A stretch of 64,000 nt of DNA from Kushneria marisflavi (lineage in GTDB: Bacteria; Pseudomonadota; Gammaproteobacteria; Pseudomonadales; Halomonadaceae): assembly GCF_002157205.1 (NCBI RefSeq), contig NZ_CP021358.1, forward strand, positions 2,542,001 through 2,606,000, in the 5' to 3' direction. Below are positions 1 through 9,326 of this stretch, one piece after another (within the stretch, counting starts at the first letter, position 1; each line of letters begins with the position of its first letter). The notes beneath the pieces are model-generated. The model was given only the letters and a program-made list of their open reading frames with translations, was not told the DNA's origin and made no database searches. The translations under genes and the position numbers were made by a program.

Positions 1-97
1 TGGCACCCTCGATCGCGCCATTACCGTACGTGGTCTGAAAGTCACCAAGGGTGCACGGGCTGCCATTGAAGCCGCCGGTGGCAAGGTAGAGGACTAA
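1..97 (+). CDS. rplO: 50S ribosomal protein L15, C-terminal end (partial)
   Basis: Only the last 31 codons are present; the gene begins before the window. The frame starting at base 2 reads a typical L15 tail ([20 protein letters not shown]) and stops with TAA at 95-97, immediately before the secY ATG at 98. L15 is a late-assembly protein of the large ribosomal subunit, and the order rplO-secY is the normal end of the bacterial spc operon. The direct abutment implies co-transcription and probably translational coupling with secY. Confidence 0.93.
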   Translation, partial: GTLDRAITVRGLKVTKGARAAIEAAGGKVED

Positions 98-1432
98 ATG
101 GCAAAGTCAGGAAAAGTACCGGCTAACATGCAAAGCGGTCTGGGCGAGCTATGGGCTCGCCTACGGTTCGTTTTTATCGCAATCGTGGTGTATCGCATCG
201 GTGCCCACATTCCAGTCCCCGGTATCGATCCTGACCAGCTCACTGCCTTGTTCAGAGAAAATCAGGGCACCATTCTGAGCATGTTCAACATGTTCTCGGG
301 TGGTGCCCTGCAGCGCATGAGTATTTTTGCACTGGGCATCATGCCCTATATTTCTGCATCAATTATCATGCAGCTTCTGACCGTGGTTTCGCCGCAGCTT
401 GAACAGCTGAAGAAGGAAGGCGAGGCCGGCCGTCGAAAGATCAGCCAGTACACTCGCTACGGCACGGTGTTGCTGGCATTGATCCAGGCGATCGGCATGT
501 CAGTAGGGCTTGTCAGTAACGGGGTCGCTTACAGCGCCGATTTCAGCTTCTACTTTACGGCAGTCACCACGTTTGTGGCTGGTGCCGTATTCCTGATGTG
601 GCTGGGTGAGCAGATTACCGAGAAAGGGATCGGCAATGGTATTTCGCTGATCATCTTTGCCGGTATTGTTGCCGGTTTGCCCGGTGCGCTCGGGCAGTCA
701 TTCGAACTGGCGCGCAATGATGGTGCCTGGAATGTACTGCCGCTGCTGGCACTCGGTGTACTGGGTATTGCAACGGTCGCCTTTGTGGTTTTCATCGAGC
801 GTGGACAGCGCCGTATTACGGTCAACTATCCGCGTCGACAGGTCGGCAACAAGATGTATGCCGGCCAGAGCAGTTATCTGCCGATGAAGGTCAACATGGC
901 CGGCGTTATTCCGCCCATTTTTGCTTCGAGCATTCTGCTTTTCCCGGCATCGCTGGGACAGTGGTTTGGTCAGGGCGAAAACATGGGGTGGCTGACGACC
1001 ATTTCCCAGGCTCTCGGGCCGGGTCAGCCGTTGTATATTCTGCTGTTTGCCACTGCCGTTGTTTTCTTCTGTTTTTTCTACACCGCTCTGGTTTTCAACC
1101 CGAAGGATGTAGCAGATAATCTGAAGAAATCGGGAGCATTCCTGCCGGGCATTCGCCCCGGCGAGCAGACTTCGCGTTATATCGACAAGGTCATGACGCG
1201 TCTTACGTTGTTTGGCGCTCTCTACATTACCCTGGTTTCCCTCATGCCCCAGTTCCTCATGGTGGCATGGCAGGTGCCCTTCTACTTTGGCGGCACTTCG
1301 CTGCTGATCGTGGTGGTGGTGGTCATGGATTTCATGGCGCAGGTTCAGTCTCATCTGATGTCCAGTCAGTATGAGTCCGTAATGAAGAAGTCAAACCTCA
1401 AGGGGTATGGCAGCGGCGGTGTAATGCGCTGA
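98..1432 (+). CDS. secY: Protein translocase subunit SecY
   Basis: SecY is the channel-forming subunit of the SecYEG translocon in the inner membrane, passing unfolded proteins to the periplasm and inserting membrane proteins. The 444-aa product has the usual length and about ten hydrophobic segments. The N-terminal region contains the family-typical [12 protein letters not shown] and the segment [20 protein letters not shown]. Cytoplasmic loops carry the expected basic residues ([37 protein letters not shown]). ATG at 98 follows the rplO stop directly. In many gammaproteobacteria rpmJ (L36) follows secY; here none is found before rpsM. Confidence 0.97.
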   Translation: MAKSGKVPANMQSGLGELWARLRFVFIAIVVYRIGAHIPVPGIDPDQLTALFRENQGTILSMFNMFSGGALQRMSIFALGIMPYISASIIMQLLTVVSPQLEQLKKEGEAGRRKISQYTRYGTVLLALIQAIGMSVGLVSNGVAYSADFSFYFTAVTTFVAGAVFLMWLGEQITEKGIGNGISLIIFAGIVAGLPGALGQSFELARNDGAWNVLPLLALGVLGIATVAFVVFIERGQRRITVNYPRRQVGNKMYAGQSSYLPMKVNMAGVIPPIFASSILLFPASLGQWFGQGENMGWLTTISQALGPGQPLYILLFATAVVFFCFFYTALVFNPKDVADNLKKSGAFLPGIRPGEQTSRYIDKVMTRLTLFGALYITLVSLMPQFLMVAWQVPFYFGGTSLLIVVVVVMDFMAQVQSHLMSSQYESVMKKSNLKGYGSGGVMR

Positions 1433-1444
1433 CATCTCCCGGTG

Positions 1445-1472
1445 ATGGCAGGTCGTTGTTCAGGCCTGCCAT
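1445..1472 (+). terminator. Hairpin downstream of secY (weak terminator or processing site)
   Basis: Arms ATGGCAGG (1445-1452) and CCTGCCAT (1465-1472) are perfect reverse complements around a 12-nt loop, 13 bases past the secY stop. No T-run follows, so it is not a classical intrinsic terminator. It may protect the 3' end of the spc transcript or partly uncouple it from the alpha operon. A smaller hairpin (GAAGC/GCTTC, 1540-1553) lies in the same 239-bp gap, which otherwise contains only the candidate promoter before rpsM. Confidence 0.45.
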
Positions 1473-1586
1473 TTGCCACTCAGGCCGCACGGTCTGATCA
1501 TGCCGTCATACAGTTTCACTGTGATTGCGGTAAGGGCGGGAAGCTTGAGCTTCACTGCCAAAGAGACAGGTTGTAATGCATACCCC

Positions 1587-1615
1587 TTGCCAAGAGTTAT
1601 CAGGGGAGATATGCT
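1587..1615 (+). promoter_or_regulatory. Candidate sigma70 promoter of the rpsM-rplQ (alpha) operon
   Basis: TTGCCA (1587-1592) and TATGCT (1610-1615) are separated by 17 bp, close to sigma70 -35 and -10 hexamers. The predicted start of transcription is about 50 bp before the rpsM ATG. Position and spacing suit an independent alpha-operon promoter, but this is pattern matching only. Confidence 0.5.
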
Positions 1616-1671
1616 ATTGCGCCTTTTACAGACGATTAACCGAGCAAGCCGCTCAAATTCGGAGAAAGCTG

Positions 1672-2028
1672 ATGGCCCGTATTGCAGGCGTCAATATCCC
1701 GGACAACAAGCATGCGGCGATCTCGCTGACCTACATCTACGGTATTGGTCGCACCCGCGCTAAGGAAATCTGTGCGCAGGTGGGTATCGCACCCGACGTC
1801 AAGGTTGGAGATATCTCCGCCGAGAAACTCGACGAAGTGCGTACTGCAGTTGGCCAATATGCCGTGGAAGGTGACCTTCGCCGTGAGATTACGCTGAATA
1901 TCAAGCGTCTCATGGATCTGGGTTGCTACCGTGGTCTGCGCCATCGTCGCAGTCTTCCGATGCGCGGGCAGCGCACGAAGACGAATGCGCGTACCCGCAA
2001 GGGACCGCGTAAACCGATTCGCAAATAA
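1672..2028 (+). CDS. rpsM: 30S ribosomal protein S13
   Basis: S13 sits in the head of the small subunit and contacts tRNA and the large subunit. The product begins [20 protein letters not shown], the standard S13 start, and is 118 aa, the usual length. An upstream in-frame ATG at 1576 would add 32 unrelated residues; ATG at 1672 is chosen because it matches the family start and follows a purine-rich GGAGAAAG. The C-terminus is the basic [20 protein letters not shown]. First gene of the alpha operon, followed by rpsK after 37 bp. Confidence 0.96.
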   Translation: MARIAGVNIPDNKHAAISLTYIYGIGRTRAKEICAQVGIAPDVKVGDISAEKLDEVRTAVGQYAVEGDLRREITLNIKRLMDLGCYRGLRHRRSLPMRGQRTKTNARTRKGPRKPIRK

Positions 2029-2065
2029 ACGCATGTCCGGCGTTTAGAATTCAGGAACATCAAAC

Positions 2066-2452
2066 ATGGCTAACCCGCGCAGTAACCGTAAAAAGGTTAA
2101 AAAGCAGGTAGTGGATGCGGTTGCCCACATCCATGCCTCTTTTAACAATACGATCGTGACGATCACAGACCGCCAGGGCAACGCTCTTTCATGGGCCACT
2201 GCCGGTGGTTCGGGTTTTCGTGGTTCTCGCAAGAGCACCCCGTTCGCTGCCCAAGTGGCAAGTGAACGTGCAGCTACCGCTGCAGCCGAGTATGGTGTGA
2301 AAAACGTCGACGTACTGGTCAAGGGCCCGGGGCCCGGCCGTGAGTCCGCCGTGCGCGCATTGAATGCCGCCGGTTTTCGCGTGCAGAGCATTACCGACGC
2401 GACACCCATCCCGCACAACGGGTGCCGCCCGCCGAAAAAGCGTCGCGTTTAA
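2066..2452 (+). CDS. rpsK: 30S ribosomal protein S11
   Basis: S11 forms part of the platform of the small subunit near the mRNA exit. The 128-aa product has the family core with motifs such as [33 protein letters not shown] and the basic C-terminus [17 protein letters not shown] Shine-Dalgarno-like AGGAA lies before the ATG. It sits between rpsM and rpsD in the canonical alpha-operon order; 12 bp separate its stop from rpsD. Confidence 0.97.
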   Translation: MANPRSNRKKVKKQVVDAVAHIHASFNNTIVTITDRQGNALSWATAGGSGFRGSRKSTPFAAQVASERAATAAAEYGVKNVDVLVKGPGPGRESAVRALNAAGFRVQSITDATPIPHNGCRPPKKRRV

Positions 2453-2464
2453 GGAGACACACTC

Positions 2465-3085
2465 ATGGCACGTTATACTGGTCCGAAGTGCAAGCTCTCT
2501 CGTCGCGAAGGCACCGACCTCTTTTTGAAGAGCGGTGTTACGGCGTTCGAGAAGAAATGCAAGTCAGAGACTCCCCCGGGTCAACACGGTCAGCGCCGTC
2601 AGCGTCTTTCCGAATACGGCTCGCAGCTGCGTGAAAAGCAGAAGGTCCGTCGTTACTACGGCGTACTGGAAAAGCAATTCCGCAATTACTACAAGGAAGC
2701 CGCGCGTCAGAAGGGAGCCACTGGTGAAGTTCTGCTCCAGCTCCTCGAGACTCGCCTCGACAACGTCGTTTATCGCATGGGCTTTGGCTCGACTCGCAGC
2801 GAATCTCGCCAGCTGGTCAGCCACAAGGCCATCGCCGTCAACGGTCGTACCGTCAACGTGGCGTCCTACAAGGTCCGTCCCGGTGATGTGGTCAGCGTTC
2901 GTGAAAAGGCCAAGAATCAGTCGCGTATTCAGCAGTCCCTCGAGCTTGCTGGCAACCGTGGCGATGTAAGCTGGGTCGACGTTGACTCGAAGAAGATGGA
3001 AGGCACTTTCAAGGCTCTGCCTGAGCGCGGCGACCTGTCTGCCGACATCAACGAAAACCTGATTGTCGAGCTGTACTCCAAATAA
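2465..3085 (+). CDS. rpsD: 30S ribosomal protein S4
   Basis: S4 nucleates small-subunit assembly and in enterobacteria autoregulates the alpha operon by binding its leader mRNA; whether that occurs here cannot be read from the sequence. The 206-aa product is the normal length, starts [20 protein letters not shown] and contains the S4 RNA-binding region ([20 protein letters not shown] then [10 protein letters not shown]). A strong AAGGAGA lies upstream of the ATG. Followed by rpoA. Confidence 0.97.
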   Translation: MARYTGPKCKLSRREGTDLFLKSGVTAFEKKCKSETPPGQHGQRRQRLSEYGSQLREKQKVRRYYGVLEKQFRNYYKEAARQKGATGEVLLQLLETRLDNVVYRMGFGSTRSESRQLVSHKAIAVNGRTVNVASYKVRPGDVVSVREKAKNQSRIQQSLELAGNRGDVSWVDVDSKKMEGTFKALPERGDLSADINENLIVELYSK

Positions 3086-3134
3086 GCATTGAGCTTTTTT
3101 GGATTAACCGTTTGGCAGCCTGATAGGTGTTCAT

Positions 3135-4133
3135 ATGCAGCGTTCAGTGACAGAGTTTCTAAGACCTCGCGACATCAAGGTCGAAGAAGTCAGCGCGAAT
3201 CATGCAAAGATCGTGCTCGAGCCTTTCGAGCGCGGCTTTGGTCATACTCTCGGGAACGCCCTGCGTCGTATTCTGCTGTCATCCATGCCCGGGTGTGCGA
3301 TTACAGAAGCAGAGATCGAAGGCGTTCTGCATGAGTACAGCGCAATCGAAGGTGTTCAGGAAGATGTTATTGAAATCCTCCTGAATCTGAAGGGCGTGTC
3401 CATCAAGATGCATGGCCGCGATGACGTTGTATTAACGCTAAACAAGCAGGGCCCGGGCATCATGACCGCCGGCGACATCGCCGCCGATCATGACATCGAG
3501 ATTGTCAATCCGGATCACGTCATTGCTCATATCAATGATGGCTGTGAACTGAAAATGCAGCTGCGCGTTATGCGCGGCCGTGGTTACGAGCCTGCAGATG
3601 TTCGTGCCGAGCGTGATGACGAGTCACGCGCTATCGGACGTCTGCAGCTTGACGCCACGTATACGCCGGTTCGCCGTGTTTCCTATGCTGTTGAAGCGGC
3701 GCGTGTTGAACAGCGCACCGACCTCGACAAGCTGGTCATTGATCTGGAAACAGATGGCACGCTGGATCCCGAAGAGGCCATCCGCCGCTCTGCAACCATT
3801 CTGCAGGAGCAGCTGGCTGCCTTCGTCGATCTTGAAGCCGAGAAAGAACAGGAAGTAGAGGAAGAGGAAGATCAAATTGATCCGATTCTACTGCGTCCTG
3901 TTGACGATCTCGAATTGACTGTCCGAAGTGCCAACTGCCTCAAGGCCGAGAATATCTACTATATCGGTGACCTGATTCAGCGCACCGAAGTAGAGCTTCT
4001 TAAAACACCCAATCTCGGCAAGAAGTCGTTGAATGAAATCAAGGACGTTCTCGAGGCCCGTAATCTTTCACTTGGCATGCGGCTGGATAATTGGCCGCCG
4101 GCGAGTTTGAAAGACGACAAGGCCTCTGCCTGA
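3135..4133 (+). CDS. rpoA: DNA-directed RNA polymerase subunit alpha
   Basis: The alpha subunit dimerises to start core RNA polymerase assembly; its C-terminal domain binds UP elements and activators. The 332-aa product shows the N-terminal domain ([20 protein letters not shown]), an acidic linker around residues 235-248 ([12 protein letters not shown]) and the C-terminal domain with [20 protein letters not shown] and [16 protein letters not shown], the helix-hairpin-helix DNA-contact region. Length and order (rpsD-rpoA-rplQ) are canonical. ATG at 3135 follows AGGTG. Confidence 0.98.
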   Translation: MQRSVTEFLRPRDIKVEEVSANHAKIVLEPFERGFGHTLGNALRRILLSSMPGCAITEAEIEGVLHEYSAIEGVQEDVIEILLNLKGVSIKMHGRDDVVLTLNKQGPGIMTAGDIAADHDIEIVNPDHVIAHINDGCELKMQLRVMRGRGYEPADVRAERDDESRAIGRLQLDATYTPVRRVSYAVEAARVEQRTDLDKLVIDLETDGTLDPEEAIRRSATILQEQLAAFVDLEAEKEQEVEEEEDQIDPILLRPVDDLELTVRSANCLKAENIYYIGDLIQRTEVELLKTPNLGKKSLNEIKDVLEARNLSLGMRLDNWPPASLKDDKASA

Positions 4134-4173
4134 ACGGGTGACTCGCGCCCCAGATTGGTAAGGAATCTTATCC

Positions 4174-4560
4174 ATGCGTCATCGTAAAACCGGTCGTCAT
4201 CTAAGCCGTAACAGCTCGCATCGTAATGCCATGTTCCAGAACATGTGCATCTCGCTGGTCGAGCATGAAATGATCAAAACCACGCTGCCCAAGGCCAAGG
4301 AGCTGCGTCGTTATATTGAGCCGCTGATCACTCTGTCGAAAAATGACAGTGTGGCCAATCGCCGCCTGGCGTTCAGCCGTACCCGCTCCAAGGATACGGT
4401 TGGCAAGCTCTTTAACGAGCTGGGTCCGCGCTACAACGCCCGTCCGGGTGGTTATGTTCGCGTTCTCAAGTGCGGTTTCCGTGCTGGCGACAATGCGCCC
4501 ATGGCGTATGTCGAGCTGGTTGATCGCCCGGTAGCAGCAGAAGCCAGCGGCGAAGAATAA
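4174..4560 (+). CDS. rplQ: 50S ribosomal protein L17
   Basis: L17 lies near the peptide exit tunnel of the large subunit. The product begins [20 protein letters not shown], diagnostic for L17, and is 128 aa. It is the last gene of the alpha operon, as in other gammaproteobacteria, and is followed within 30 bp by a strong intrinsic terminator. Confidence 0.97.
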   Translation: MRHRKTGRHLSRNSSHRNAMFQNMCISLVEHEMIKTTLPKAKELRRYIEPLITLSKNDSVANRRLAFSRTRSKDTVGKLFNELGPRYNARPGGYVRVLKCGFRAGDNAPMAYVELVDRPVAAEASGEE

Positions 4561-4583
4561 ACCGCTCTTCCTGCTATCGTCAG

Positions 4584-4612
4584 AAAAGCCGACCTCCGGG
4601 TCGGCTTTTTTT
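4584..4612 (+). terminator. Rho-independent terminator of the alpha operon
   Basis: AAAAGCCGACC (4584-4594) pairs with GGTCGGCTTTT (4599-4609) around a TCCG tetraloop, and the T-run continues to 4612. It closes the rpsM-rplQ transcript. Confidence 0.93.
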
Positions 4613-4674
4613 GTCTCTGAAAAAAGGTTTTCTCACCCATACTGACGGTTCAATCAGCCTTTTGAGTACCTGTC

Positions 4675-5445
4675 GTGGGATGTCATTTCATCAACGGGGA
4701 ATGTGAGAACTGCCAAAGCGATCTGCCTTTCTCTTTCACCATGGCTTTTCAGCCTATCGTGGATCTGGAAAACGGCGGCATTTTTGCGCATGAAGCTTTA
4801 GTGCGTGGTGTCAATGGAGAGTCTGCCTGGTCGGTTTTGTCACAGGTCACCCCCAAGGATCTTTATGCCTTTGATCAGGCCTGTCGGGTGCGGGCGATCG
4901 AGATGGCCAGCCAGCTTGGCATGACCACAAGGCTGTCAATCAATTTTCTGCCTAATGCCGTTTACGAGCCGCGCGCCTGCATACGTGCGACTCTGAAAGT
5001 GGCCGAGCGGGTAGGGTGGTCCCTCAATAACCTGATTTTCGAGATAACCGAAAACGAGCATGTGACCGACCGGGATCATCTGCGTCACATCGTTGAGGAA
5101 TATCACGAGATGGGATTTAGCGTGGCGCTGGATGACTTTGGGACCGGCCATGCCAATCTCGATCTTCTGACGGTTTTATCCCCGAGTCATCTGAAGCTCG
5201 ATCGGATTTTGATCAGCAATATTGGCCAGGATGTGCGGCGTCAAAACCTGATGGGCCATATCTGTTCGATGGCACAGACTCTCGGGATAGGGCTGGTGGC
5301 TGAAGGCGTCGAAACGCTGGAAGAGGCGCGCTGGCTCTACCAGAAGGGTATCACGCGTCATCAGGGCTATTACTATGCAAGGCCCGCCTTTCAGGCCCTG
5401 CCCGACATTGATCCGGATTGTCTCAGCGCTGTCACTGCCGCATAA
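4675..5445 (+). CDS. EAL-domain cyclic-di-GMP phosphodiesterase, stand-alone
   Basis: A 256-aa protein made almost entirely of one EAL domain, which hydrolyses cyclic-di-GMP to pGpG. Residues matching the catalytic and metal-binding set are all visible: E40 in HEALVRG, N90 in SINF, E123 in FEITEN, D153-D154 in DDFGTG, K174 in LKLDR, E210/E213 in EGVE and Q230 before GYYYARP, so activity is likely. It has no GGDEF, sensor or membrane segment. A short N-terminal Cys/His patch (C3, H4, C10, C13) precedes the domain. GTG at 4675 is the only start giving this patch, because TGA at 4663 is in frame; ATG at 4741 is an alternative that would remove it. It stands alone between rplQ and uvrA. Confidence 0.85.
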   Translation: MGCHFINGECENCQSDLPFSFTMAFQPIVDLENGGIFAHEALVRGVNGESAWSVLSQVTPKDLYAFDQACRVRAIEMASQLGMTTRLSINFLPNAVYEPRACIRATLKVAERVGWSLNNLIFEITENEHVTDRDHLRHIVEEYHEMGFSVALDDFGTGHANLDLLTVLSPSHLKLDRILISNIGQDVRRQNLMGHICSMAQTLGIGLVAEGVETLEEARWLYQKGITRHQGYYYARPAFQALPDIDPDCLSAVTAA

Positions 5446-5474
5446 AAGGGCCGGAAGCACGATGGCTTCCGGCC
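5444..5474 (-). terminator. Terminator of uvrA (minus strand)
   Basis: GGCCGGAAGC (5449-5458) and GCTTCCGGCC (5465-5474) form a perfect 10-bp stem with a 6-nt loop. Plus-strand AAAA at 5444-5447 gives a T-run after the hairpin when read on the minus strand, so it suits uvrA, which stops at 5513. It overlaps the stop of the EAL gene and may block transcription from both sides. Confidence 0.75.
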
Positions 5475-5512
5475 GTGTCCTCCCCGGCTTGTAGAGAGCT
5501 ACTTCTCAAGAG

Positions 5513-8344
5513 TTAGTAGCCGCGCGCCAGCAGCGGTTTCAAAAAGCGTCCTGTATGCGAAACGTCCTGCTCGCTGATCTCTTCGGGAGTGCCTTCGGCG
5601 ATGATGTGTCCGCCTCCGGAACCGCCCTCGGGGCCCAGATCAACGACCCAGTCGGCTGTTTTGATGACATCAAGATTGTGTTCAATGACCACGACCGAAT
5701 TACCCTGGTCGCGCAGTCGGTGAAGAACGCCCAGCAGCTGTCTGATGTCCTCGAAATGAAGTCCCGTAGTAGGCTCATCGAGTATATAAAGCGTCTTGCC
5801 GGTATCACGCTTGGCCAGCTCGCGTGCCAGCTTGACGCGCTGCGCCTCCCCGCCCGAGAGCGTAATCGCACTTTGCCCAAGCTTGATATAGGACAGTCCG
5901 ACATCCATCAGGGTCTGCAGGCGACGGGCGATGGCGGGCACCGGAGAGAAAAATTCCACGGCCTCCTCGATCGTCATCTCCAGCACATCGTGGATGCTTT
6001 GACCCTTGTAGAGCACGTCCAGGGTTTCCCGGTTATATCGGCGGCCGCCACAGACGTCACAGGGTACATAAATGTCCGGCAGGAAGTGCATCTCCACCTT
6101 GATCATGCCTTCACCCTGGCACGCTTCACAGCGCCCGCCCTTGACGTTGAACGAGAAACGCCCCGGCTTGTACCCGCGCGAGCGGGCCTCGGGCGTGCCG
6201 GCAAACAATTCGCGGATGGGCGTAAAGATCCCGGTATAGGTAGCAGGATTGGAGCGAGGTGTTCGTCCAATGGGGCTCTGATCGATATCGATGACCTTGT
6301 CGAGCTGATCAAGACCCTCGATGGCCTTGTGCGCAGAGGGCGTCAGTGTTGTGGCCTTGTTGAGCTCCCGGGCAGCCACTGGCATCAGGGTGGCATTGAT
6401 CAGGGTGGACTTGCCGGAGCCCGACACACCCGTTACGCAGACAAAAAGCCCCAGCGGCAGTGCCAGATCCACATCGTCCAGATTATTGCCGCAGGCTCCG
6501 GTCAGGTGCAGCATCTTCTCCGGATTGATCGGCGTGCGCGGCGAGGGGATTTCGATGCGCCGAGTGCCTGACAGATACTGGCCGGTCAGCGAGTGCTGAC
6601 TGGCCTCGATTTCATCCGGCGTGCCCTGAGCGATAATCTGGCCGCCGTGGACCCCGGCGCCAGGGCCAATATCGAGTACATGGTCGGCAGAGCGGATGGC
6701 ATCTTCATCGTGTTCAACCACGATGACCGTATTGCCCAGGTCGCGAAGACGGGTCAGGGTCTGCAGGAGACGATCGTTATCCCGCTGGTGAAGGCCAATG
6801 GAGGGTTCGTCAAGAATGTACATGACCCCTACCAGTCCGGCTCCGATCTGACTGGCCAGTCGAATGCGCTGAGCCTCACCGCCCGACAGGGTATCGGCGC
6901 TGCGCTCCAGCGTCAGATAGTCGAGACCGACGTTGACCAGAAATTCGAGACGGCTGGTGATCTCGTACAGAATTCGTGAGGCAATTTCTCCGCGGCGACC
7001 GGGAAGGTCCATGGTGCCAAAAAAGGTTCGAGCCTCTCCGATCGGTTTGGTCACGACCGACGGTAGTGAGTGGTCATCGACAAAAACATGACGCGCTTCG
7101 CGGCGTAAGCGGCTGCCATGACAGGTCGGGCAGGGGCGTACGGCCAGATGGCGCGATAGATCATCACGGACCATGCTTGAATCGGTTTCCCGATATCGGC
7201 GTTCCATATTGGGCAGCACGCCTTCAAAGGCATGCTCGCGTGAGACCTTCTTGCCACGGTCATTGACGTAGGAAAACGAAATGGATTCGCGACCGCTTCC
7301 ATGCAGAACGACATCGCGAACGCGCTGCGGCAACTGCTTCCAGGGCGTTTCCAGCTCGAACCTGTAGTGCGCCGCCACGGCTTCCAGCTGGTTGAAATAG
7401 TAGATGCTGCGTCTGTCCCATCCCTTGATGACGCCTTCAGACAGGGAGAGTTCGTCCTGACGGATAAGCTTGTCGGGATCGAAGAACCGATGCACCCCCA
7501 GCCCGTCGCAGCTCGGGCAGGCGCCAGCAGGATTGTTGAAAGAGAACATGCGCGGCTCGAGTTCGGCGATCGAGTAGCCACAGATGGGACAGGCAAAGCG
7601 CGATGAAAAAATCATGTCTTCGCGGTCGTCGTCCATGAAATGCAGCACAGCGGCACCATCGGCAAGCCCCAGCGCGGTTTCGAAGGACTCTGCCAGACGT
7701 TGTTCGATGTCCTCGCGGATCTTCAGGCGGTCCACCACGACACTGATGTCGTGCTTCTTGTTCTTGTCCAGCGTCGGCAGCTCATCGAATTCATACGTCT
7801 GACCATCGATCTGGACACGCACGAAACCCTGGGTACGCAGTTCGGTTAACGCCTGCTGATGCTCGCCCTTGCGGCCCTTGATAATGGGGGCCAGCAGCAT
7901 GACACGGGTGCCTTCTTCCAGCGCCAGCGTCTGATCGACCATCTGTGAGACGGTCTGCGCCTCGAGATCGAGTTCATGATCGGGGCAGCGCGGCGTCCCT
8001 GCCCGGGCATAGAGCAGGCGCAGGTAGTCGTATATTTCGGTGATGGTACCAACGGTCGAGCGCGGATTGTGCGATGTGGATTTCTGTTCGATGGAAATGG
8101 CCGGTGACAGCCCCTCGATGTGGTCAACATCGGGCTTTTCCATCATCGAGAGGAACTGGCGTGCATAGGTCGACAGCGATTCGACATAGCGACGCTGCCC
8201 TTCTGCATACAGGGTGTCAAAGGCCAGAGAAGACTTGCCTGATCCGGAGAGCCCGGTAATGACAATCAGTTTGTCACGGGGCAGCTCGACATCAATGTTC
8301 TTCAGGTTGTGGGTGCGGGCCCCACTCACCGAAATACGATCCAT
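5513..8344 (-). CDS. uvrA: Excinuclease ABC subunit A
   Basis: UvrA is the damage-sensing ATPase of nucleotide excision repair and loads UvrB. The 943-aa product is full length with two ABC modules: an N-terminal Walker A ([20 protein letters not shown]), a signature region ([17 protein letters not shown]), a second Walker A ([16 protein letters not shown]) and a second signature ([17 protein letters not shown]). Zinc-binding cysteine pairs are visible (CPICG with [14 protein letters not shown] with CDVCGG). It diverges from ssb, an arrangement shared with E. coli and Pseudomonas, and a LexA-like box lies in the shared control region. Confidence 0.98.
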   Translation of the reverse strand: MDRISVSGARTHNLKNIDVELPRDKLIVITGLSGSGKSSLAFDTLYAEGQRRYVESLSTYARQFLSMMEKPDVDHIEGLSPAISIEQKSTSHNPRSTVGTITEIYDYLRLLYARAGTPRCPDHELDLEAQTVSQMVDQTLALEEGTRVMLLAPIIKGRKGEHQQALTELRTQGFVRVQIDGQTYEFDELPTLDKNKKHDISVVVDRLKIREDIEQRLAESFETALGLADGAAVLHFMDDDREDMIFSSRFACPICGYSIAELEPRMFSFNNPAGACPSCDGLGVHRFFDPDKLIRQDELSLSEGVIKGWDRRSIYYFNQLEAVAAHYRFELETPWKQLPQRVRDVVLHGSGRESISFSYVNDRGKKVSREHAFEGVLPNMERRYRETDSSMVRDDLSRHLAVRPCPTCHGSRLRREARHVFVDDHSLPSVVTKPIGEARTFFGTMDLPGRRGEIASRILYEITSRLEFLVNVGLDYLTLERSADTLSGGEAQRIRLASQIGAGLVGVMYILDEPSIGLHQRDNDRLLQTLTRLRDLGNTVIVVEHDEDAIRSADHVLDIGPGAGVHGGQIIAQGTPDEIEASQHSLTGQYLSGTRRIEIPSPRTPINPEKMLHLTGACGNNLDDVDLALPLGLFVCVTGVSGSGKSTLINATLMPVAARELNKATTLTPSAHKAIEGLDQLDKVIDIDQSPIGRTPRSNPATYTGIFTPIRELFAGTPEARSRGYKPGRFSFNVKGGRCEACQGEGMIKVEMHFLPDIYVPCDVCGGRRYNRETLDVLYKGQSIHDVLEMTIEEAVEFFSPVPAIARRLQTLMDVGLSYIKLGQSAITLSGGEAQRVKLARELAKRDTGKTLYILDEPTTGLHFEDIRQLLGVLHRLRDQGNSVVVIEHNLDVIKTADWVVDLGPEGGSGGGHIIAEGTPEEISEQDVSHTGRFLKPLLARGY

Positions 8345-8493
8345 ACCTACCTCATCGCCGGCGTCGGAAAGACACTATAGAAGGAGTTGAAAGCGAGGCG
8401 CAAAATGCAGTGCACAGCGTTTTCCATGTGGTGCCCAGCCCGGTAAAATAGGGGCTGCACGCCACAAAGGGCAGGTGCCTGTCAGGGCACATG

Positions 8494-8521
8494 AAAAGTC
8501 GCCGCGCAAAGTGGCGCTTTT
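8494..8521. repeat. Inverted repeat in the uvrA leader
   Basis: AAAAG-CGCC (8494-8503, one bulged T) pairs with GGCG-TTTT (8513-8521, one intervening C). It looks like a small terminator flanked by A/T runs on both sides and lies in the roughly 220-nt leader between the predicted uvrA promoter and its start codon. A second hairpin (GTGCC/GGCAC, around 8475-8490) lies beside it. Function unknown; the rest of 8345-8550 shows nothing recognisable. Confidence 0.35.
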
Positions 8522-8554
8522 GTCCGTTCGGGGATATGCGTGGCAAGGCCTGCA

Positions 8555-8582
8555 TTGCAGTGAATATCCATACAGTTATTAT
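8555..8582 (+). promoter_or_regulatory. Candidate ssb promoter
   Basis: TTGCAG (8555-8560) and TATTAT (8577-8582) with 16-bp spacing precede ssb by about 72 bp. The LexA-like box fills the spacer. On the other strand TATAAT (8583 down to 8578) is a good -10 for uvrA, so the two promoters overlap back to back. Confidence 0.5.
8560..8575. promoter_or_regulatory. LexA (SOS) box-like site between uvrA and ssb
   Basis: Read on the minus strand the 16-mer is CTGTATGGATATTCAC: a perfect left half-site CTGT, eight A/T-rich bases, then TCAC. The consensus is CTGT-N8-ACAG, so the right half is degenerate. It overlaps the ssb -35/-10 spacer and lies just downstream of the uvrA TATAAT, where LexA could block both. 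In E. coli the uvrA-ssb intergenic region also carries an SOS box. Confidence 0.55.
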
Positions 8583-8654
8583 AGACGATCATGTCAAGGC
8601 AATGGCCTTGTCAGTTCATTCGTTTAAACATGCCAGCCGGCACTGGAGAGAAAC

Positions 8655-9269
8655 ATGGCCCGTGGGGTGAACAAGGTCATACTGATCGGTAATCTGGGTC
8701 AGGACCCGGAAGTACGTTTTCTGCCCTCCGGCAGTCCTGTCTGCAATCTGCGTCTGGCAACCACCGATACCTGGACCGATCGCCAGAGCGGTCAGCGTCA
8801 GGAGCGCACCGAGTGGCACAGCGTTGTGATGTTCAACAAGCTGGCCGAAATTGCGCAGCAGTATGTCAAAAAGGGGTCGCGGCTTTACATCGAAGGGCGT
8901 CTTCAGACCCGCAAGTGGCAGGGCCAGGATGGTCAGGATCGTTATTCAACCGAGATCGTGGCCAACGACATGCAGATGCTGGATAGCCGCAGCGGTGCTC
9001 AGGGCGGTGACTTCGGTGGTCAGGGTGGCGGTGGCTATGGCCAGCAGGGCGGTTACGACCAGCAGGGCGGCGGCGCCCGCCAGAACAGCCCCGCGGGTGG
9101 TCAGAATCAGGGTGGCTACGGGCAGGGCCAGAACAACTATGGTCAAGGTCCTCAGCAGGGCAGTCAGGGTAACCAGCAGGGTGGTGGCCCGGGCAACCAG
9201 CAGGGTCAGGGTAGTGGCGCCCCCAACCCTGGCAGCTTCGATGATTTCGACGACGAAATTCCGTTCTAG
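8655..9269 (+). CDS. ssb: Single-stranded DNA-binding protein
   Basis: SSB coats single-stranded DNA during replication, repair and recombination. The 204-aa product has the OB-fold at residues 1-110 ([40 protein letters not shown]), a long linker very rich in Gly and Gln (about residues 112-190) and the acidic C-terminal tip DDFDDEIPF that docks partner proteins. The linker is longer than in E. coli SSB (178 aa in total). ATG at 8655 follows GGAGAG. Divergent from uvrA with a LexA-like box between them. Confidence 0.97.
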   Translation: MARGVNKVILIGNLGQDPEVRFLPSGSPVCNLRLATTDTWTDRQSGQRQERTEWHSVVMFNKLAEIAQQYVKKGSRLYIEGRLQTRKWQGQDGQDRYSTEIVANDMQMLDSRSGAQGGDFGGQGGGGYGQQGGYDQQGGGARQNSPAGGQNQGGYGQGQNNYGQGPQQGSQGNQQGGGPGNQQGQGSGAPNPGSFDDFDDEIPF

Positions 9270-9294
9270 TTATCAGCTGTTGCCAAGCGTTGCT

Positions 9295-9319
9295 AAGACC
9301 CGCCCTCGGCGGGTCTTTT
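9295..9319 (+). terminator. Rho-independent terminator of ssb
   Basis: AAGACCCGCC (9295-9304) and GGCGGGTCTT (9308-9317) form a perfect 10-bp stem with loop CTC, ending in TTTT. It lies between ssb and the convergent topoisomerase gene that stops at 9327. Confidence 0.9.
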
Positions 9320-9326
9320 CATGAGG

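Noticed and set aside
1473..1763. Short open frame of 96 codons in the secY-rpsM gap as a possible L36 or leader peptide
   Set aside because: It shows no L36 similarity, lacks the Cys/His zinc ligands and runs through the rpsM coding region in another frame.
8352..8555. Open frame of 67 codons between uvrA and ssb on the minus strand
   Set aside because: It lies in the predicted uvrA leader, has no ribosome binding site or recognisable sequence, and overlaps the hairpins and SOS region.
9000..9215. Repetitive GGTCAGGGTGGC-like sequence suggesting a tandem repeat
   Set aside because: It encodes the Gly/Gln-rich linker of SSB in frame; codon-level repetition explains it.
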